DNA of 64,000 bases from Aquimarina mytili. Its GTDB lineage: Bacteria; Bacteroidota; Bacteroidia; Flavobacteriales; Flavobacteriaceae. The position numbers and the translations under genes are program-made. Of the stretch, positions 54,685 through 64,000 are shown piece by piece; position 1 is the stretch's first letter, and each line of letters opens with the position of its first letter. The notes below the pieces were generated by a model. It was not told where the DNA came from, did not search any database, and saw only the letters and a list, made by a program, of their open reading frames with translations. The stretch is from NCBI RefSeq assembly GCF_016735115.1, contig NZ_JAERQJ010000003.1, forward strand, positions 372,001 through 436,000. The letters run 5' to 3'.

Positions 54685-55923
54685 TTAAGAAAGTTGCGTC
54701 TTTTTTCTTAATTCTATTACTGTAATCTCTGGCCAAATTCCAACCCTTCCCGGAAAGGCATGAAAACCAAACCCTCGATTTACATTTAAATAACGCCCCA
54801 TTTCGTCATACATTCCTGCCCATTGTTTATACACATATTGTACTGGACTCCATCGTATAAATCCCGGAATCTCAATCCCGAATTGAAACCCGTGTGTATG
54901 ACCACTCAGCGTAAGGTGATAATGATCAGTATGCTTCTTTACTTCGTGCTCCCAATGTGAGGGGTCATGACTTAATAAAACTTTAAAATCCTCTTGAGCC
55001 ACTTTCTTTGAGGCTTTAGTCAAATCCCCAGCCTTTTTAAAGTTATGCCCCCAATTTTCTACACCTATTACAGCAATACGCTCCCCATCCTTTTCAACAA
55101 AAGCGCTATCATTAAGTAACAGATTAAAATCAATTTTATTATGAATATCCTTTATTGCATTGAAATTGGCTTCTTTTTCTTCCTGGCTATTCCAAGTTAC
55201 ATACTCTCCATAATCATGATTTCCTAAAACAGAGTACTTTCCGTATTTAGGGTTTTTAATACGTTTAAACGTGTCTATCCAATCATCCATTTCTTCTGCT
55301 ACTGTATTTACAATATCTCCCGTAAAAAGAAGAAGATCTGACTCTTGTTCATTAATTAAATCAACAGCATACTCAATTTTTGCAGCATCATCAAAACTTC
55401 CAGAATGTATATCTGAAATTTGGGTAATCCTAAATCCATCAAATGCAGCTGGCAAATCATCAAAGTGCAATACATGCCGTATGACCTTAAAATTATATTT
55501 ACCTCTAAAAATACCATGCAAGAGTCCGGCAAAAGGTATAGCAGCAACTCCTAAAGCGATTTGACTAATAAACTTCCTGCGATCCGGCAGGTACTCGGTC
55601 GCAGTTCCTTCAAAAAAAGTATTGGTCAAATAGGTATATCCAGCTATACATACTCTAATAATATCCTCGCCAAACATAAATAAAACCAAGATCAACTTCG
55701 GAACTATGGTTAACAACAACAACCCACTAGCTCTCAATGTATATTTGGTAGGCCCTACACTCCTATCATAATTTGCAAAAATATAGATAACATATCCCAA
55801 AATTAATAATGATAATACAAAGTACCCGATTTGTAACCACAGGTTTTTAGTCATTGTTTTTACCACCTGAAAGGCATAAACTTCTAGAAGGACATATAAA
55901 AAAATCGGTATTAACCAACGCAT
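54685..55923 (-). CDS. Membrane-anchored metallophosphoesterase
   Basis: The 412-residue protein has three or four N-terminal helices (about 1-140) followed by a calcineurin-like phosphoesterase domain with ITQISDIHSGSF, FTGDIVN, VLGNHDYGEY, LLSHDPSHW and LSGHTHGFQFG, all metal-binding motifs being present. This architecture is that of the YkuE/YpbG group, some of which act on UDP-sugar lipids or membrane phospholipids; the substrate is unknown here. A TAGTTTTG box on the minus strand at 55949-55956 is a likely -7 element, 25 nt upstream. Confidence 0.9.
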   Translation of the reverse strand: MRWLIPIFLYVLLEVYAFQVVKTMTKNLWLQIGYFVLSLLILGYVIYIFANYDRSVGPTKYTLRASGLLLLTIVPKLILVLFMFGEDIIRVCIAGYTYLTNTFFEGTATEYLPDRRKFISQIALGVAAIPFAGLLHGIFRGKYNFKVIRHVLHFDDLPAAFDGFRITQISDIHSGSFDDAAKIEYAVDLINEQESDLLLFTGDIVNTVAEEMDDWIDTFKRIKNPKYGKYSVLGNHDYGEYVTWNSQEEKEANFNAIKDIHNKIDFNLLLNDSAFVEKDGERIAVIGVENWGHNFKKAGDLTKASKKVAQEDFKVLLSHDPSHWEHEVKKHTDHYHLTLSGHTHGFQFGIEIPGFIRWSPVQYVYKQWAGMYDEMGRYLNVNRGFGFHAFPGRVGIWPEITVIELRKKTQLS

Positions 55924-56329
55924 AACACATTCAAATTTATTAACTAAGCAAAACTATCTCTCCTTTTTAATTTCTAGGTGTTTTTAAGTTAAAATTAACG
56001 ATATCTTACGTCAAAAACACCAAAATACAGCTAAAAGCAACTCTTTATAAAATCATAAATCTTAGTAATTTCTTTTAGAAGTATAATTATTATTTGTAAC
56101 TTCGTCTAAATATATTCTGCAAGAACATATAGATCAATGATAAAAAATCTATTTTATATATAAAAAATTACTACCGTATTTATAGCAGTTGATACATTGT
56201 TATCAATTTTATTTTGGGGCGAAATGCCGTCAGTTTTTGACGGCATTTCTTTTTATATTTATTCTATATTTTAGAACCATTTTGAATAATCTTCTTTTTA
56301 TATTGCATTTCTAAAAATTTACTTACGTC
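55924..56329. other. Intergenic region with an orphan terminator
   Basis: No coding frame. It holds the promoter side of the phosphoesterase gene, then on the plus strand a small hairpin (TTGATA and TATCAA at 56189-56206) and a strong terminator (56221-56249) that does not follow any annotated plus-strand gene. polA starts 80 nt further on. The orphan terminator suggests a small RNA. Confidence 0.6.
56221..56249 (+). terminator. Orphan intrinsic terminator upstream of polA
   Basis: GAAATGCCGTCA and TGACGGCATTTC pair over 12 bp with a 5-nt loop and are followed by TTTTT on the plus strand only. The nearest plus-strand gene before it ends 1.9 kb away. Confidence 0.85.
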
Positions 56330-59155
56330 ATGTCACAAAAACGTCTTTTTCTTCTGGATGCTTTCGCTTTAATTTTTCGAGGATATTATGCTCTTATTAA
56401 AAATCCAAGAATTAACTCTAAAGGCCAGGATACATCTGCTGTATTGGGCTTTGTAAACTCTTTGTTTGATGTTATAAAAAGAGAAAAACCAGATCATCTT
56501 GCCGTTGCATTTGATAAAGAAGGAAGTAAAGATCGTTTGGAAATTTTTCCAGAATACAAAGCTAATCGTGACGAAACCCCAGAGGCCATCAAAATTGCAG
56601 TACCAATCATTCAAGATATACTCAAAGCAATGCACATTCCTATAATCGAGCGTGCCGGTGTAGAGGCAGATGATCTTATAGGAACGATAGCAAAACAAGC
56701 CGAGAAAGAAGGATATCAAACCTATATGGTAACCCCTGATAAGGATTATGCACAGTTAGTTTCAGAAAACATTTTTATGTATCGGCCAGCCCGAATGGGA
56801 AATGGTATCGAGATTTGGGGCATTCCAGAAGTTCAAAAAAGATTTGAAATAGAAAGACCAGAACAGGTAATCGACTATTTAGGAATGATGGGGGATGCAG
56901 TAGACAATATACCAGGACTACCAGGAGTAGGAGATAAAACTGCAAAAAAATTCTTGGCAGCTTATGGGTCTATGGAAGGACTACTAGCCAACACGGATCA
57001 GTTAAAAGGAAAAATGAAAGAAAAAGTTGAAGCTAACGCTGAACTAGGACTTCTTTCTAAAAAATTAGCTACCATCATAACCGATTGTGATGTAACTTTT
57101 AATGCTAATGACTATGAGCTTTCTGAGCCAGATGCTAAAAAAGTACATGAAATTTTTGAAGAACTTGAGTTTAGACGACTAAAAGATCAATTCATCAAGA
57201 TTTTTTCAGGAGAAGACACCGCAACTACTCAAACCAGTAGTACTTCGACAACAAAAAAACAAAAAACACAAGCTGGAGCAGGTCAATTTTCTCTGTTTGG
57301 TGATGCAGGGGACACAACAGAAACCGAATCATATTCTAGCAGAAAAACCATAACTAATACTGAGCATTTTTATCAAAGTGTAGCCCCAGGAATGGCTATG
57401 AAACTATTTCTTCAAAACATATTGAAACAAGAAAGCGTTTGCTTTGACACAGAAACCACCGGACTTGATCCACTCACTGCAGAATTGGTAGGTATTGCAT
57501 TTTCATGGGAATCAGGTAAAGGATTTTATATTCCTTTCCCAGAGGATCGAAATGAAGCCCAGCAATTGATTGAGCAATTACGCCCTTTCTTTGAAGCTTC
57601 AACTATTTCAAAAATTGGCCAGAATTTAAAATACGATATTAAAGTGCTTGCCAAATACGGTATAGAAGTTAAAGGAAATATATTTGACACCATGTTAGCA
57701 CATTACCTTATTAATCCAGATATGAGACATAATATGGATGTGCTTTCTGAAACTTACCTGAACTACACCCCTGTTTCTATAACAGAACTTATTGGAAAAA
57801 AAGGCAAAAACCAACTATCCTTTAGGCAAGTACCCATAGATCAACAAACCGAATATGCGGTAGAAGATGCCGATATTACATTCCAATTAAAAGAACACTT
57901 TGCACCAGAACTTAAAGAAGCAAATAATGTATCCCTATTTGAAAATATTGAAATCCCATTATTACGAGTTTTGGCCGATATGGAAATCGAAGGGATTAAT
58001 CTGGATAAAGAGTTTTTAAACTCGCTTTCAAATGAATTAGATGAGGACATTAAAGCATTAGAGGCAAAAATTTATAGGGAAGCGGGAGAAGAATTTAATA
58101 TTGCTTCGCCTAAACAATTAGGAGTTATTTTATTTGAAAAAATGAAACTGGTAGACAAACCAAAAAAGACCAAAACTGGTCAATACTCTACCGCTGAAGA
58201 TGTATTATCCTATTTAGCCAAGGATCATGAGATTATCCAAAACATATTAGATTTTAGAGGGTTATCGAAGTTAAAGAGCACCTATGTGGATGCTTTACCT
58301 ACCCAAGTCAATGAGAACACAGGCAGAGTTCATACTGACTATATGCAAACCGTTGCGGCTACAGGTCGATTAAGTTCTAATAATCCTAACTTACAAAACA
58401 TCCCCATACGTACCGAACGCGGAAGACAGGTTAGAAAAGCATTTATTCCTCGAAGTGATGAGTATACACTATTAGCAGCCGATTACTCTCAAATAGAACT
58501 GCGAATCATTGCCGCTCTAAGTGAAGAAGAAACTATGATAGAGGCCTTCAAAAATGGAGAAGATATTCATGCCTCTACAGCAGCAAAAGTTTTTAATGTT
58601 CCCATAAGCGAAGTAAGCAGAGAACAACGGGGTAATGCTAAAACCGTGAATTTTGGAATTATTTATGGAGTTTCTGCCTTTGGATTAAGCAATCAAACCA
58701 GCCTCTCTCGTAAAGAAGCCAAAGAATTGATTGACACCTATTACAAAACCTATCCAAAGTTACGTAACTATATGAGTGAGCAAGTAGATTTTGCCCGAGA
58801 AAATGGATATGTACAAACAGTTTTAGGCAGACGCAGGTATTTAAAAGATATTAATTCTGCCAATGCCGTGGTTCGAGGGGCCGCTGAAAGAAATGCTGTA
58901 AATGCGCCAATACAAGGTAGTGCGGCAGATATTATTAAAATAGCGATGATTAACATCCATAAAAAACTAAAAGAGAAAGAATTTAAAACCAAAATGCTAT
59001 TACAAGTGCATGATGAATTGGTTTTTGATGTGTTTAAACCAGAGCTCGAAGAAATCAAAACTTTGATCAAAACCGAAATGGAGAATGCATATACCCTTGC
59101 CGTTCCACTGGATGTTGATCTTGGTCTTGGCAATAATTGGCTGGAAGCACATTAG
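56330..59155 (+). CDS. polA: DNA polymerase I
   Basis: The 941-residue enzyme fills gaps and removes primers. It has the 5'-3' exonuclease domain (1-300; VEADDLIGTIA, DKDYAQLV), a 3'-5' exonuclease domain (about 350-530) with intact catalytic residues in CFDTETTGLD, KYDIKVL and YAVEDADIT, and the polymerase domain with motifs A (DYSQIELRIIA near 717), B (RGNAKTVNFGIIYG near 766) and C (QVHDELVFD near 892). So proofreading should be active. A low-complexity Thr/Ser/Gln linker sits near 300. A terminator follows. Confidence 0.97.
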   Translation: MSQKRLFLLDAFALIFRGYYALIKNPRINSKGQDTSAVLGFVNSLFDVIKREKPDHLAVAFDKEGSKDRLEIFPEYKANRDETPEAIKIAVPIIQDILKAMHIPIIERAGVEADDLIGTIAKQAEKEGYQTYMVTPDKDYAQLVSENIFMYRPARMGNGIEIWGIPEVQKRFEIERPEQVIDYLGMMGDAVDNIPGLPGVGDKTAKKFLAAYGSMEGLLANTDQLKGKMKEKVEANAELGLLSKKLATIITDCDVTFNANDYELSEPDAKKVHEIFEELEFRRLKDQFIKIFSGEDTATTQTSSTSTTKKQKTQAGAGQFSLFGDAGDTTETESYSSRKTITNTEHFYQSVAPGMAMKLFLQNILKQESVCFDTETTGLDPLTAELVGIAFSWESGKGFYIPFPEDRNEAQQLIEQLRPFFEASTISKIGQNLKYDIKVLAKYGIEVKGNIFDTMLAHYLINPDMRHNMDVLSETYLNYTPVSITELIGKKGKNQLSFRQVPIDQQTEYAVEDADITFQLKEHFAPELKEANNVSLFENIEIPLLRVLADMEIEGINLDKEFLNSLSNELDEDIKALEAKIYREAGEEFNIASPKQLGVILFEKMKLVDKPKKTKTGQYSTAEDVLSYLAKDHEIIQNILDFRGLSKLKSTYVDALPTQVNENTGRVHTDYMQTVAATGRLSSNNPNLQNIPIRTERGRQVRKAFIPRSDEYTLLAADYSQIELRIIAALSEEETMIEAFKNGEDIHASTAAKVFNVPISEVSREQRGNAKTVNFGIIYGVSAFGLSNQTSLSRKEAKELIDTYYKTYPKLRNYMSEQVDFARENGYVQTVLGRRRYLKDINSANAVVRGAAERNAVNAPIQGSAADIIKIAMINIHKKLKEKEFKTKMLLQVHDELVFDVFKPELEEIKTLIKTEMENAYTLAVPLDVDLGLGNNWLEAH

Positions 59156-59192
59156 AAAATAAAAGTTATTCGTTTTTGCGATAAAAACAATT

Positions 59193-59224
59193 AGACCTCT
59201 CAGGCTTTGAAACCTAGGAGGTCT
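59193..59224 (+). terminator. Terminator after polA
   Basis: AGACCTC and GAGGTCT, with further pairing of CAGG and CCT inside, form the stem; seven T follow on the plus strand. It starts 38 nt after the polA stop. Confidence 0.88.
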
Positions 59225-59277
59225 TTTTTTTAGCACTCTTTTACTTTCTAAAAGCATTTCATCTGTCAAATTCTACA

Positions 59278-59297
59278 AATACGTGGTGCTACGTATT
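59278..59297. promoter_or_regulatory. ACGTA-type inverted repeat before the collagen-like lipoprotein gene
   Basis: AATACGT and ACGTATT flank a 6-nt spacer, 88 nt upstream of the ATG. About 40 nt further down CAAATTTG is one base off the TAnnTTTG box, so the repeat would lie in an activator position. The regulator is unknown. Confidence 0.4.
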
Positions 59298-59384
59298 CCT
59301 AATCAATAACAGGTTCTTCAAATTTGCGCCTTCAATATTTTACTTAAAATTTAACAGGTTTTCTAATTATTAAAACAAAAAAGA

Positions 59385-60062
59385 ATGAAAAAAAACTACT
59401 TAAAAAGTATAGCCATTTGTGCTTTAGGAATGCTCTTAACAAATTGCGAAGGTGAAGATGGTATCAACGGTATTAATGGTCTTGATGGAGAAAATGGTAT
59501 CGATGGTATTGCGGGAATTAATGGAGAAAACGGGGTTGGTTTTGACGAACTAACACAATTTGGAAGCATTACAATTACTTTTGAAGGAATCAGACCTGAT
59601 GACGTTGCGTTCTTAGACACAGCAGAATTTAAATATACAGCGATAGAAGGGGATCAATTAGACGAAAATTCTTCAGTAGAAGTAAGTGATTCTGAAATTT
59701 CTTTTGACGCTGTTAGATTTTTAAGCGCACCCGATGATGTTTATCAAGAAACATTAGTTGAATTAGATTTGGACATTACAAATCCAGGCCAGGATGATGA
59801 AGCTATCGATTTTTCATTAGAAGTAGATGACTACGCTATTATTTCTGACGACTTTAAATATGTTGTAATAGACGATGGTGAATTTTCTAATACTGATGCT
59901 GGAGTAACTAATTTTGTTATCACAAATTATAGTTTTAATGAAGATACTCATAATTTGGTATTCTCATTTTCTTTTGATGTTGCGGGAGATAGCAATGAAA
60001 CAGGAAACGACCTATCGATTTCTGGAGAGGTTGATATTATAGTTCTAGAAGAAGTACCATGA
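59385..60062 (+). CDS. Lipoprotein with collagen-like repeat
   Basis: The 225-residue protein has a lipobox LTNC (C21) directly followed by about ten Gly-X-X triplets (GEDGINGINGLDGENG and on), then a beta-rich, very acidic domain with no cysteine. Short collagen-like stretches in bacterial lipoproteins often act as a stalk. The family of the C-terminal domain is not one I know. It is a stand-alone gene between polA's terminator and a convergent hydrolase gene. Outer-membrane or surface location is inferred from the lipobox. Confidence 0.75.
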   Translation: MKKNYLKSIAICALGMLLTNCEGEDGINGINGLDGENGIDGIAGINGENGVGFDELTQFGSITITFEGIRPDDVAFLDTAEFKYTAIEGDQLDENSSVEVSDSEISFDAVRFLSAPDDVYQETLVELDLDITNPGQDDEAIDFSLEVDDYAIISDDFKYVVIDDGEFSNTDAGVTNFVITNYSFNEDTHNLVFSFSFDVAGDSNETGNDLSISGEVDIIVLEEVP

Positions 60063-60142
60063 GTAGGAGGACCTGGACCTCGCTAAACCACGTAAAAAAT
60101 ATTATTTGATCAATAATCCCTGCTGATTCAAATTGGTGGGGA

Positions 60143-61339
60143 TTACTTATTTTTCATGTCCAGATAAAAATCATAATAGTTTAAAAAAGTTGGCATTACA
60201 GGTCCGTTAAATGGATTAGGAGCATTAAATAAAACACAAATTCCAATATTGTTATCAGGATCGATAAGCAACTGTGTTTTGTATTGATTTACATTACCTC
60301 CGTGATATACAATTCTTCGACCTCTGTAGTCCAAAATTCGCCAACCCATAGCATAATACGAATCTGTAACTCCATCCCATAAATTTACATAGGTATCCTT
60401 ATTACTGGTACAGATAATTGGATTAAAAATATCAGCAAGACTTTCTTTTGAAATAATATCAGGGCGATATCCTAATAATATTTTTAGATACTCTCCCATA
60501 TCAGAAATTGAAGCATTAACACCCCCTGCCGCTGCAACATTATAATAGTTTTTATGCAGTTTATCTAACTTATATTTTTTTGAATAGTGATTATAAGAAT
60601 GTGGTAGCGCCACATTTGTGCTATTTTTAATGTCTGAAAAAGTGCTCGATGCGGTAACCATTTTTGCCGGATCAAACACCCTTTCTTTTAACAAAGTTTC
60701 AAACGATTTTTTGGTTTGATTCTCCATTACTTTTTCAATAACAGAAAACATTGCATTTTGATATTCATAATCTACCCCTTCACTGGCCACAACTCCTTTT
60801 CTTCTGAAGCTATTAATGATTCTGTCAATCGACAAACCTCTTTGAATAAGTTTGGTAAAGGTGTATTTATACAAGCCTGTAGTATGAGATAATAAATGGT
60901 TAACCTGAAGCCTATCTGCCTGTTCTTTATCCTTTAAGTTAAATGTCTGCACAGATTCTTTAACCCTTTGATCCCATCGCAACTCATTATGATCAACCAA
61001 ATTACCTGCAAGTACCGCAGTTACACCTTTTGACAAACTTGCTATTCTAAACACCGTATGAACATCAACAGAATCTTGTGTATGGATTTCTTTTACTCCA
61101 AATCCTTTTTTATAAACTACTGTAGAATCTTTAACAATAACTATAGCTGCTCCAGGACACTCAGAAACATTAAAATTAGTAGCAAAAAACTTCTCATAAT
61201 GGTCTAGAAAAAATGACAGAGAATCTTTTTCTGAAAGGTTGAGACTTTTATTCTCTGCTAGACTTTCCTCTTCTTTAGGTTGTGAATTAGTACAAGCGCC
61301 TAAGAAAACAGCAATACATGCAACGTAAAATAATTTCAT
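60143..61339 (-). CDS. Serine hydrolase, class C beta-lactamase-like lipoprotein
   Basis: The 398-residue protein has a lipobox LGAC (about residue 16) and the three motifs of penicillin-binding/class C beta-lactamase enzymes: SxxK in ASLSKG (near 99-102), YxN in EYQN (near 190) and HGG in VYHGGN (near 345). Members hydrolyse peptides, esters or beta-lactams; resistance cannot be assumed. It should face the periplasm. The stop converges with the collagen-like gene, with a weak hairpin (about 60113-60147) between and over its end. Confidence 0.9.
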   Translation of the reverse strand: MKLFYVACIAVFLGACTNSQPKEEESLAENKSLNLSEKDSLSFFLDHYEKFFATNFNVSECPGAAIVIVKDSTVVYKKGFGVKEIHTQDSVDVHTVFRIASLSKGVTAVLAGNLVDHNELRWDQRVKESVQTFNLKDKEQADRLQVNHLLSHTTGLYKYTFTKLIQRGLSIDRIINSFRRKGVVASEGVDYEYQNAMFSVIEKVMENQTKKSFETLLKERVFDPAKMVTASSTFSDIKNSTNVALPHSYNHYSKKYKLDKLHKNYYNVAAAGGVNASISDMGEYLKILLGYRPDIISKESLADIFNPIICTSNKDTYVNLWDGVTDSYYAMGWRILDYRGRRIVYHGGNVNQYKTQLLIDPDNNIGICVLFNAPNPFNGPVMPTFLNYYDFYLDMKNK

Positions 61340-61422
61340 ACTACGATATTCTAAACAGTTGCAAAATACACTTAAAATAATGAGAGTAAAAAGTTTTTTA
61401 CAACTGTTATGAACCCATATAC

Positions 61423-64000
61423 TTACAAAACAAATCTATAGGTTGCTTTAATCAAGAATGTATTATCTGGTTGTTGATCTAGGATTTGATTATTCAAACT
61501 TCTAAATAGATGATCAGACGGCACCCCATCTCCCGTTATACCTTGTGACCAAACCAAAAATATCTCTGAACCAGGAATATACTCCCAACGTAATACTAGA
61601 TTTGATCTAAATTGAACAAATGCAAAATCAGGATCATCAAAAGTATAATCAACAGTACCGTCTCTATTTTCATCTACAGAATACTCTTCATTTGCAAAAG
61701 AAATCTGATTTTGATCATACAAAGTTACTCGCTCAGCAAGATCTTTGGCAATAGGGTTATTTACATAATTAAAATCAGTATATCTACCTCTGGATATAAA
61801 AGGTTGACCATAATACTGTATGGTTAGATTAGGGTTGATATTATAATTTAACCGAATACTTGCACTTAAGGTCTGCTGATCAATTCGTGCAGTAATATAT
61901 CTTGGAGTACCATTAAAATCGGTTTCTGTCACATACTGTGTTTTATTTGGATTTCGTTCAAACTCTGGATTAACCGACATGCTAAAAGCATCAAACGGCT
62001 GATAATTAAGCCTTAATACATATCGCTGAAACGAAAAATTATTTTGCTGTGCAGATGCGTTAACATGCCCTATGGTAAAATTGAATTTTTTTCTTTGGTC
62101 TGAACCAAAAAACAAAAACACAAAATTTTCATCAGAAAATCTCCAACGTGGCCCACCACGTAAAAATGTATTCGTAAAAATACGTGGCTTGTGTCCAAAA
62201 CCTAATTCGGTCCACCAATTGTTCTTATAATTGATAAATCCGTTAAACTCATATTGAATGCGATTGTAATTTCCTTCAAAATCATAGGTAGAGAATTGCT
62301 CTACAAAAATATTAGCCCTTCGATACAACTTTGTAGGTTTTAAAAACAAGTATCGCGCATTAACAAATTGTCGTATTTCGTCTGCCTGCCGTAAAAAACC
62401 AACATCATTCAATTCAAGTTCGGGAGATCGCCAAAAGACCCCTGCATTATAACGCCAGTTTCCACCACCTGATCGTCCCCCTACCAGTTTACCACCGGTT
62501 CCGGTAAGTGAAGTTCGATTGGGATCTACGGATACATGATCTGCATCTACACGTTGAAAAAGGTGAGTAAGCTCATTCTGGGTTTCTTCTATAGCCTCTT
62601 TAGAACCTTCTACATGACTTGTTACTATATTTCCTTCAATAAAATATTTTCTGTTTTTCCAATTATGTCTAAAATCCAACCCTCCAGTATAAGCTGATTT
62701 TCGTAGAATATTTAGGTTGTTTTCTCTTGTCCCTACTAGTTCAGATGTTTGATCTGTATTTGGGTTTTCTTCATCAATTTCAAAGGGATCTCCCAAACTA
62801 CGATTGGTTGATGTAAAAATTCCACCGATATATGTATTTCGTTCGTTGAAATCTTTTTGGATTCTACCTACAAAATAATTTGTAAGGGGTTCTACGACAG
62901 CTTCTCGTCGATTTCCATTTTCATCTTCAATTTTAGCAATTTCTCGCTCTGTAACACTTTCTAACACCCCTATTGACCATCCGTTTTTGGTTTTTCCACT
63001 AAACTTAGCTGCACCCAACATAGTAGTATTAGTAGGACTATCAACAAATTCTCCATCTAATTCAGTAAAAGACCCTTGTGGATTTCTACCAATTCTTCGA
63101 GAATAGAATACATTATCAAATCCATTAGCAAATCGGTAATCAAATATATTCTTGTTTTCTACAAAAAAGGGCCTCTGTTCTCTAAAGAAAATCTGAAATC
63201 CATCTAAGGCTATTGCAGCAGGATCAGCTTCAACTTGTCCAAAATCCGGATTTACGGTTAAATCCAGCGTTAAATCATTCGTAACACCAATTTTAGCATC
63301 CAAACCACCATTCAGTTTAAAATCTTGACCATCTCTAAAAGGGTTCCCTTCTTCTTCAGGATATGTATCTAACTGCGTAACAGCAAAGGGCTGGATTTCC
63401 AATTGTTTCTGCGGTTCAATATCAATCAATCCGTGCAATTCGCCAAACTCACTTACAAAACCGGGGGCATCAGCTGGTATACGTTGCCATCCAGAACGCT
63501 CATCTTTTCTAAAAATAAGTCGTGTTACTTGAAATCCCCAAATTTGCTCTTTATCGTTACCAAATTTCAACTGGCTTAGAGGAATTTTAACTTCGGCCGT
63601 CCACCCTTCTGCATCTATTTTTGAAGCTGCATACCAAATTGGGTTCCAACTTTCGTCCCAATTATCGCCATTTTGACTCACAAACTCATCTCCTTTTACT
63701 CCTGCAGCTGTTATGGTAAATGAAAAAGCAGTTCTCTTATCATGATAGGTGTCTAATATAATCGTGATTCTATCTCCAGCAAAACCATCTCTTCTCGATA
63801 ATCTTTTTTCAATCTTGCTTGGCTCTTTATCATAACACCGATATGCTACATATAAATATTTCTGATCATATAGAATTTTGAATTTGGTTTGTTGATCAGG
63901 AGGTGTATTTTCATCAGGTTGGCTTTCAATAAAATCTCCGGTCCATTCTGCAATATCCCAACTCGAATCATCAATAATTCCATCGATATTAGGCGCTTCA
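61423..64000 (-). CDS. DUF5916-type outer-membrane protein (partial)
   Basis: The frame is open to the right edge, so the N-terminus is missing; 858 residues are visible. They begin in a family 9-like carbohydrate-binding module (EAPNIDGIIDDSSWDIAEW, then LYVAYRCYDKEPSKIEKRL), continue with VEADPAAIALDGFQIFFREQRPFFVEN, a signature of DUF5916 proteins, and end in a beta-barrel-like region finishing LIKATYRFVL. Members are probably outer-membrane proteins linked to hydrolases or transport. The GTG at 63681 is internal, since coding sequence runs well beyond it. Confidence 0.88.
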   Translation of the reverse strand, partial: EAPNIDGIIDDSSWDIAEWTGDFIESQPDENTPPDQQTKFKILYDQKYLYVAYRCYDKEPSKIEKRLSRRDGFAGDRITIILDTYHDKRTAFSFTITAAGVKGDEFVSQNGDNWDESWNPIWYAASKIDAEGWTAEVKIPLSQLKFGNDKEQIWGFQVTRLIFRKDERSGWQRIPADAPGFVSEFGELHGLIDIEPQKQLEIQPFAVTQLDTYPEEEGNPFRDGQDFKLNGGLDAKIGVTNDLTLDLTVNPDFGQVEADPAAIALDGFQIFFREQRPFFVENKNIFDYRFANGFDNVFYSRRIGRNPQGSFTELDGEFVDSPTNTTMLGAAKFSGKTKNGWSIGVLESVTEREIAKIEDENGNRREAVVEPLTNYFVGRIQKDFNERNTYIGGIFTSTNRSLGDPFEIDEENPNTDQTSELVGTRENNLNILRKSAYTGGLDFRHNWKNRKYFIEGNIVTSHVEGSKEAIEETQNELTHLFQRVDADHVSVDPNRTSLTGTGGKLVGGRSGGGNWRYNAGVFWRSPELELNDVGFLRQADEIRQFVNARYLFLKPTKLYRRANIFVEQFSTYDFEGNYNRIQYEFNGFINYKNNWWTELGFGHKPRIFTNTFLRGGPRWRFSDENFVFLFFGSDQRKKFNFTIGHVNASAQQNNFSFQRYVLRLNYQPFDAFSMSVNPEFERNPNKTQYVTETDFNGTPRYITARIDQQTLSASIRLNYNINPNLTIQYYGQPFISRGRYTDFNYVNNPIAKDLAERVTLYDQNQISFANEEYSVDENRDGTVDYTFDDPDFAFVQFRSNLVLRWEYIPGSEIFLVWSQGITGDGVPSDHLFRSLNNQILDQQPDNTFLIKATYRFVL

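Noticed and set aside
60063-60086. A short in-frame tail after the collagen-like gene's stop, reading VGGPGPR
   Set aside because: It could be read-through or a recent stop, but there are only seven codons and nothing to compare with.
1-64000. CRISPR arrays, transposases, integrases and restriction or defence genes
   Set aside because: I looked for regularly spaced repeats and for such domains in the frames and saw none.

Overview
The window is AT-rich chromosomal DNA from a bacterium of the phylum Bacteroidota, almost certainly a marine member of the Flavobacteriaceae. The evidence is the SprA translocon of the type IX secretion system, the act-cox arrangement of alternative complex III next to cytochrome aa3 oxidase, the fixed flavobacterial neighbourhood gcvH-sprA-ruvA-maeB, the TAnnTTTG type of promoter with an upstream TTG, and the many lipoproteins and TonB-type proteins. 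An Aquimarina-like genus is my guess only. No prophage, transposon or CRISPR array was seen; this is mostly core genome.

Layout. Positions 1-1484 hold a MacB-like ABC exporter (permease cut by the window edge). Positions 1700-7009 are a minus-strand block for haem and copper assembly of cytochrome oxidase: cyoE, two subunit III genes, a subunit IV gene, a cysteine-less SCO-like protein, a true SCO protein, a DUF420 membrane protein and a small CxxC membrane protein. A divergent metallo-beta-lactamase-fold gene and two tandem TonB-like genes follow (7217-9723). Then come vanZ-like, gcvH, the 7.2 kb sprA, ruvA and maeB (9880-20969), a trehalase-symporter pair (21117-24789), and the operon ruvB, cytochrome P450, queG (24989-28301).

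Positions 28419-30389 hold a small apparent stress or redox operon: a two-cysteine thioredoxin-like protein, an unknown secreted protein, a DUF2024 protein and a MarR-type regulator with a four-cysteine tail. Related operator-like palindromes occur at three points in it. Positions 31394-43225 encode the terminal respiratory chain as one minus-strand operon: actA, actB, actC, actD, actE, actF, coxB, coxA. The two respiratory blocks (1.7-7 kb and 31-43 kb) must cooperate: ACIII takes electrons from menaquinol and passes them to the aa3 oxidase, whose haem A and copper sites need the cyoE and sco genes.

Positions 43449-48561 hold a SPOR protein and the rimP-nusA-infB operon, whose leader contains an intrinsic-terminator-like hairpin. 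After a universal stress protein comes a tRNA-Gln(TTG) with a truncated second copy of its 3' end. The rest is a DUF2723 membrane protein, a polysaccharide deacetylase, a thioredoxin without active-site cysteines, a metallophosphoesterase, polA, a collagen-like lipoprotein, a class-C beta-lactamase-like hydrolase and the C-terminal part of a DUF5916-type outer-membrane protein that runs off the right edge.

I did not find an obvious new defence or mobile system. The signals most worth following are the MarR operator set, the rimP leader hairpin, the tRNA-Gln 3' duplication, the orphan terminator upstream of polA, and several proteins of thioredoxin or SCO fold that have lost their cysteines.
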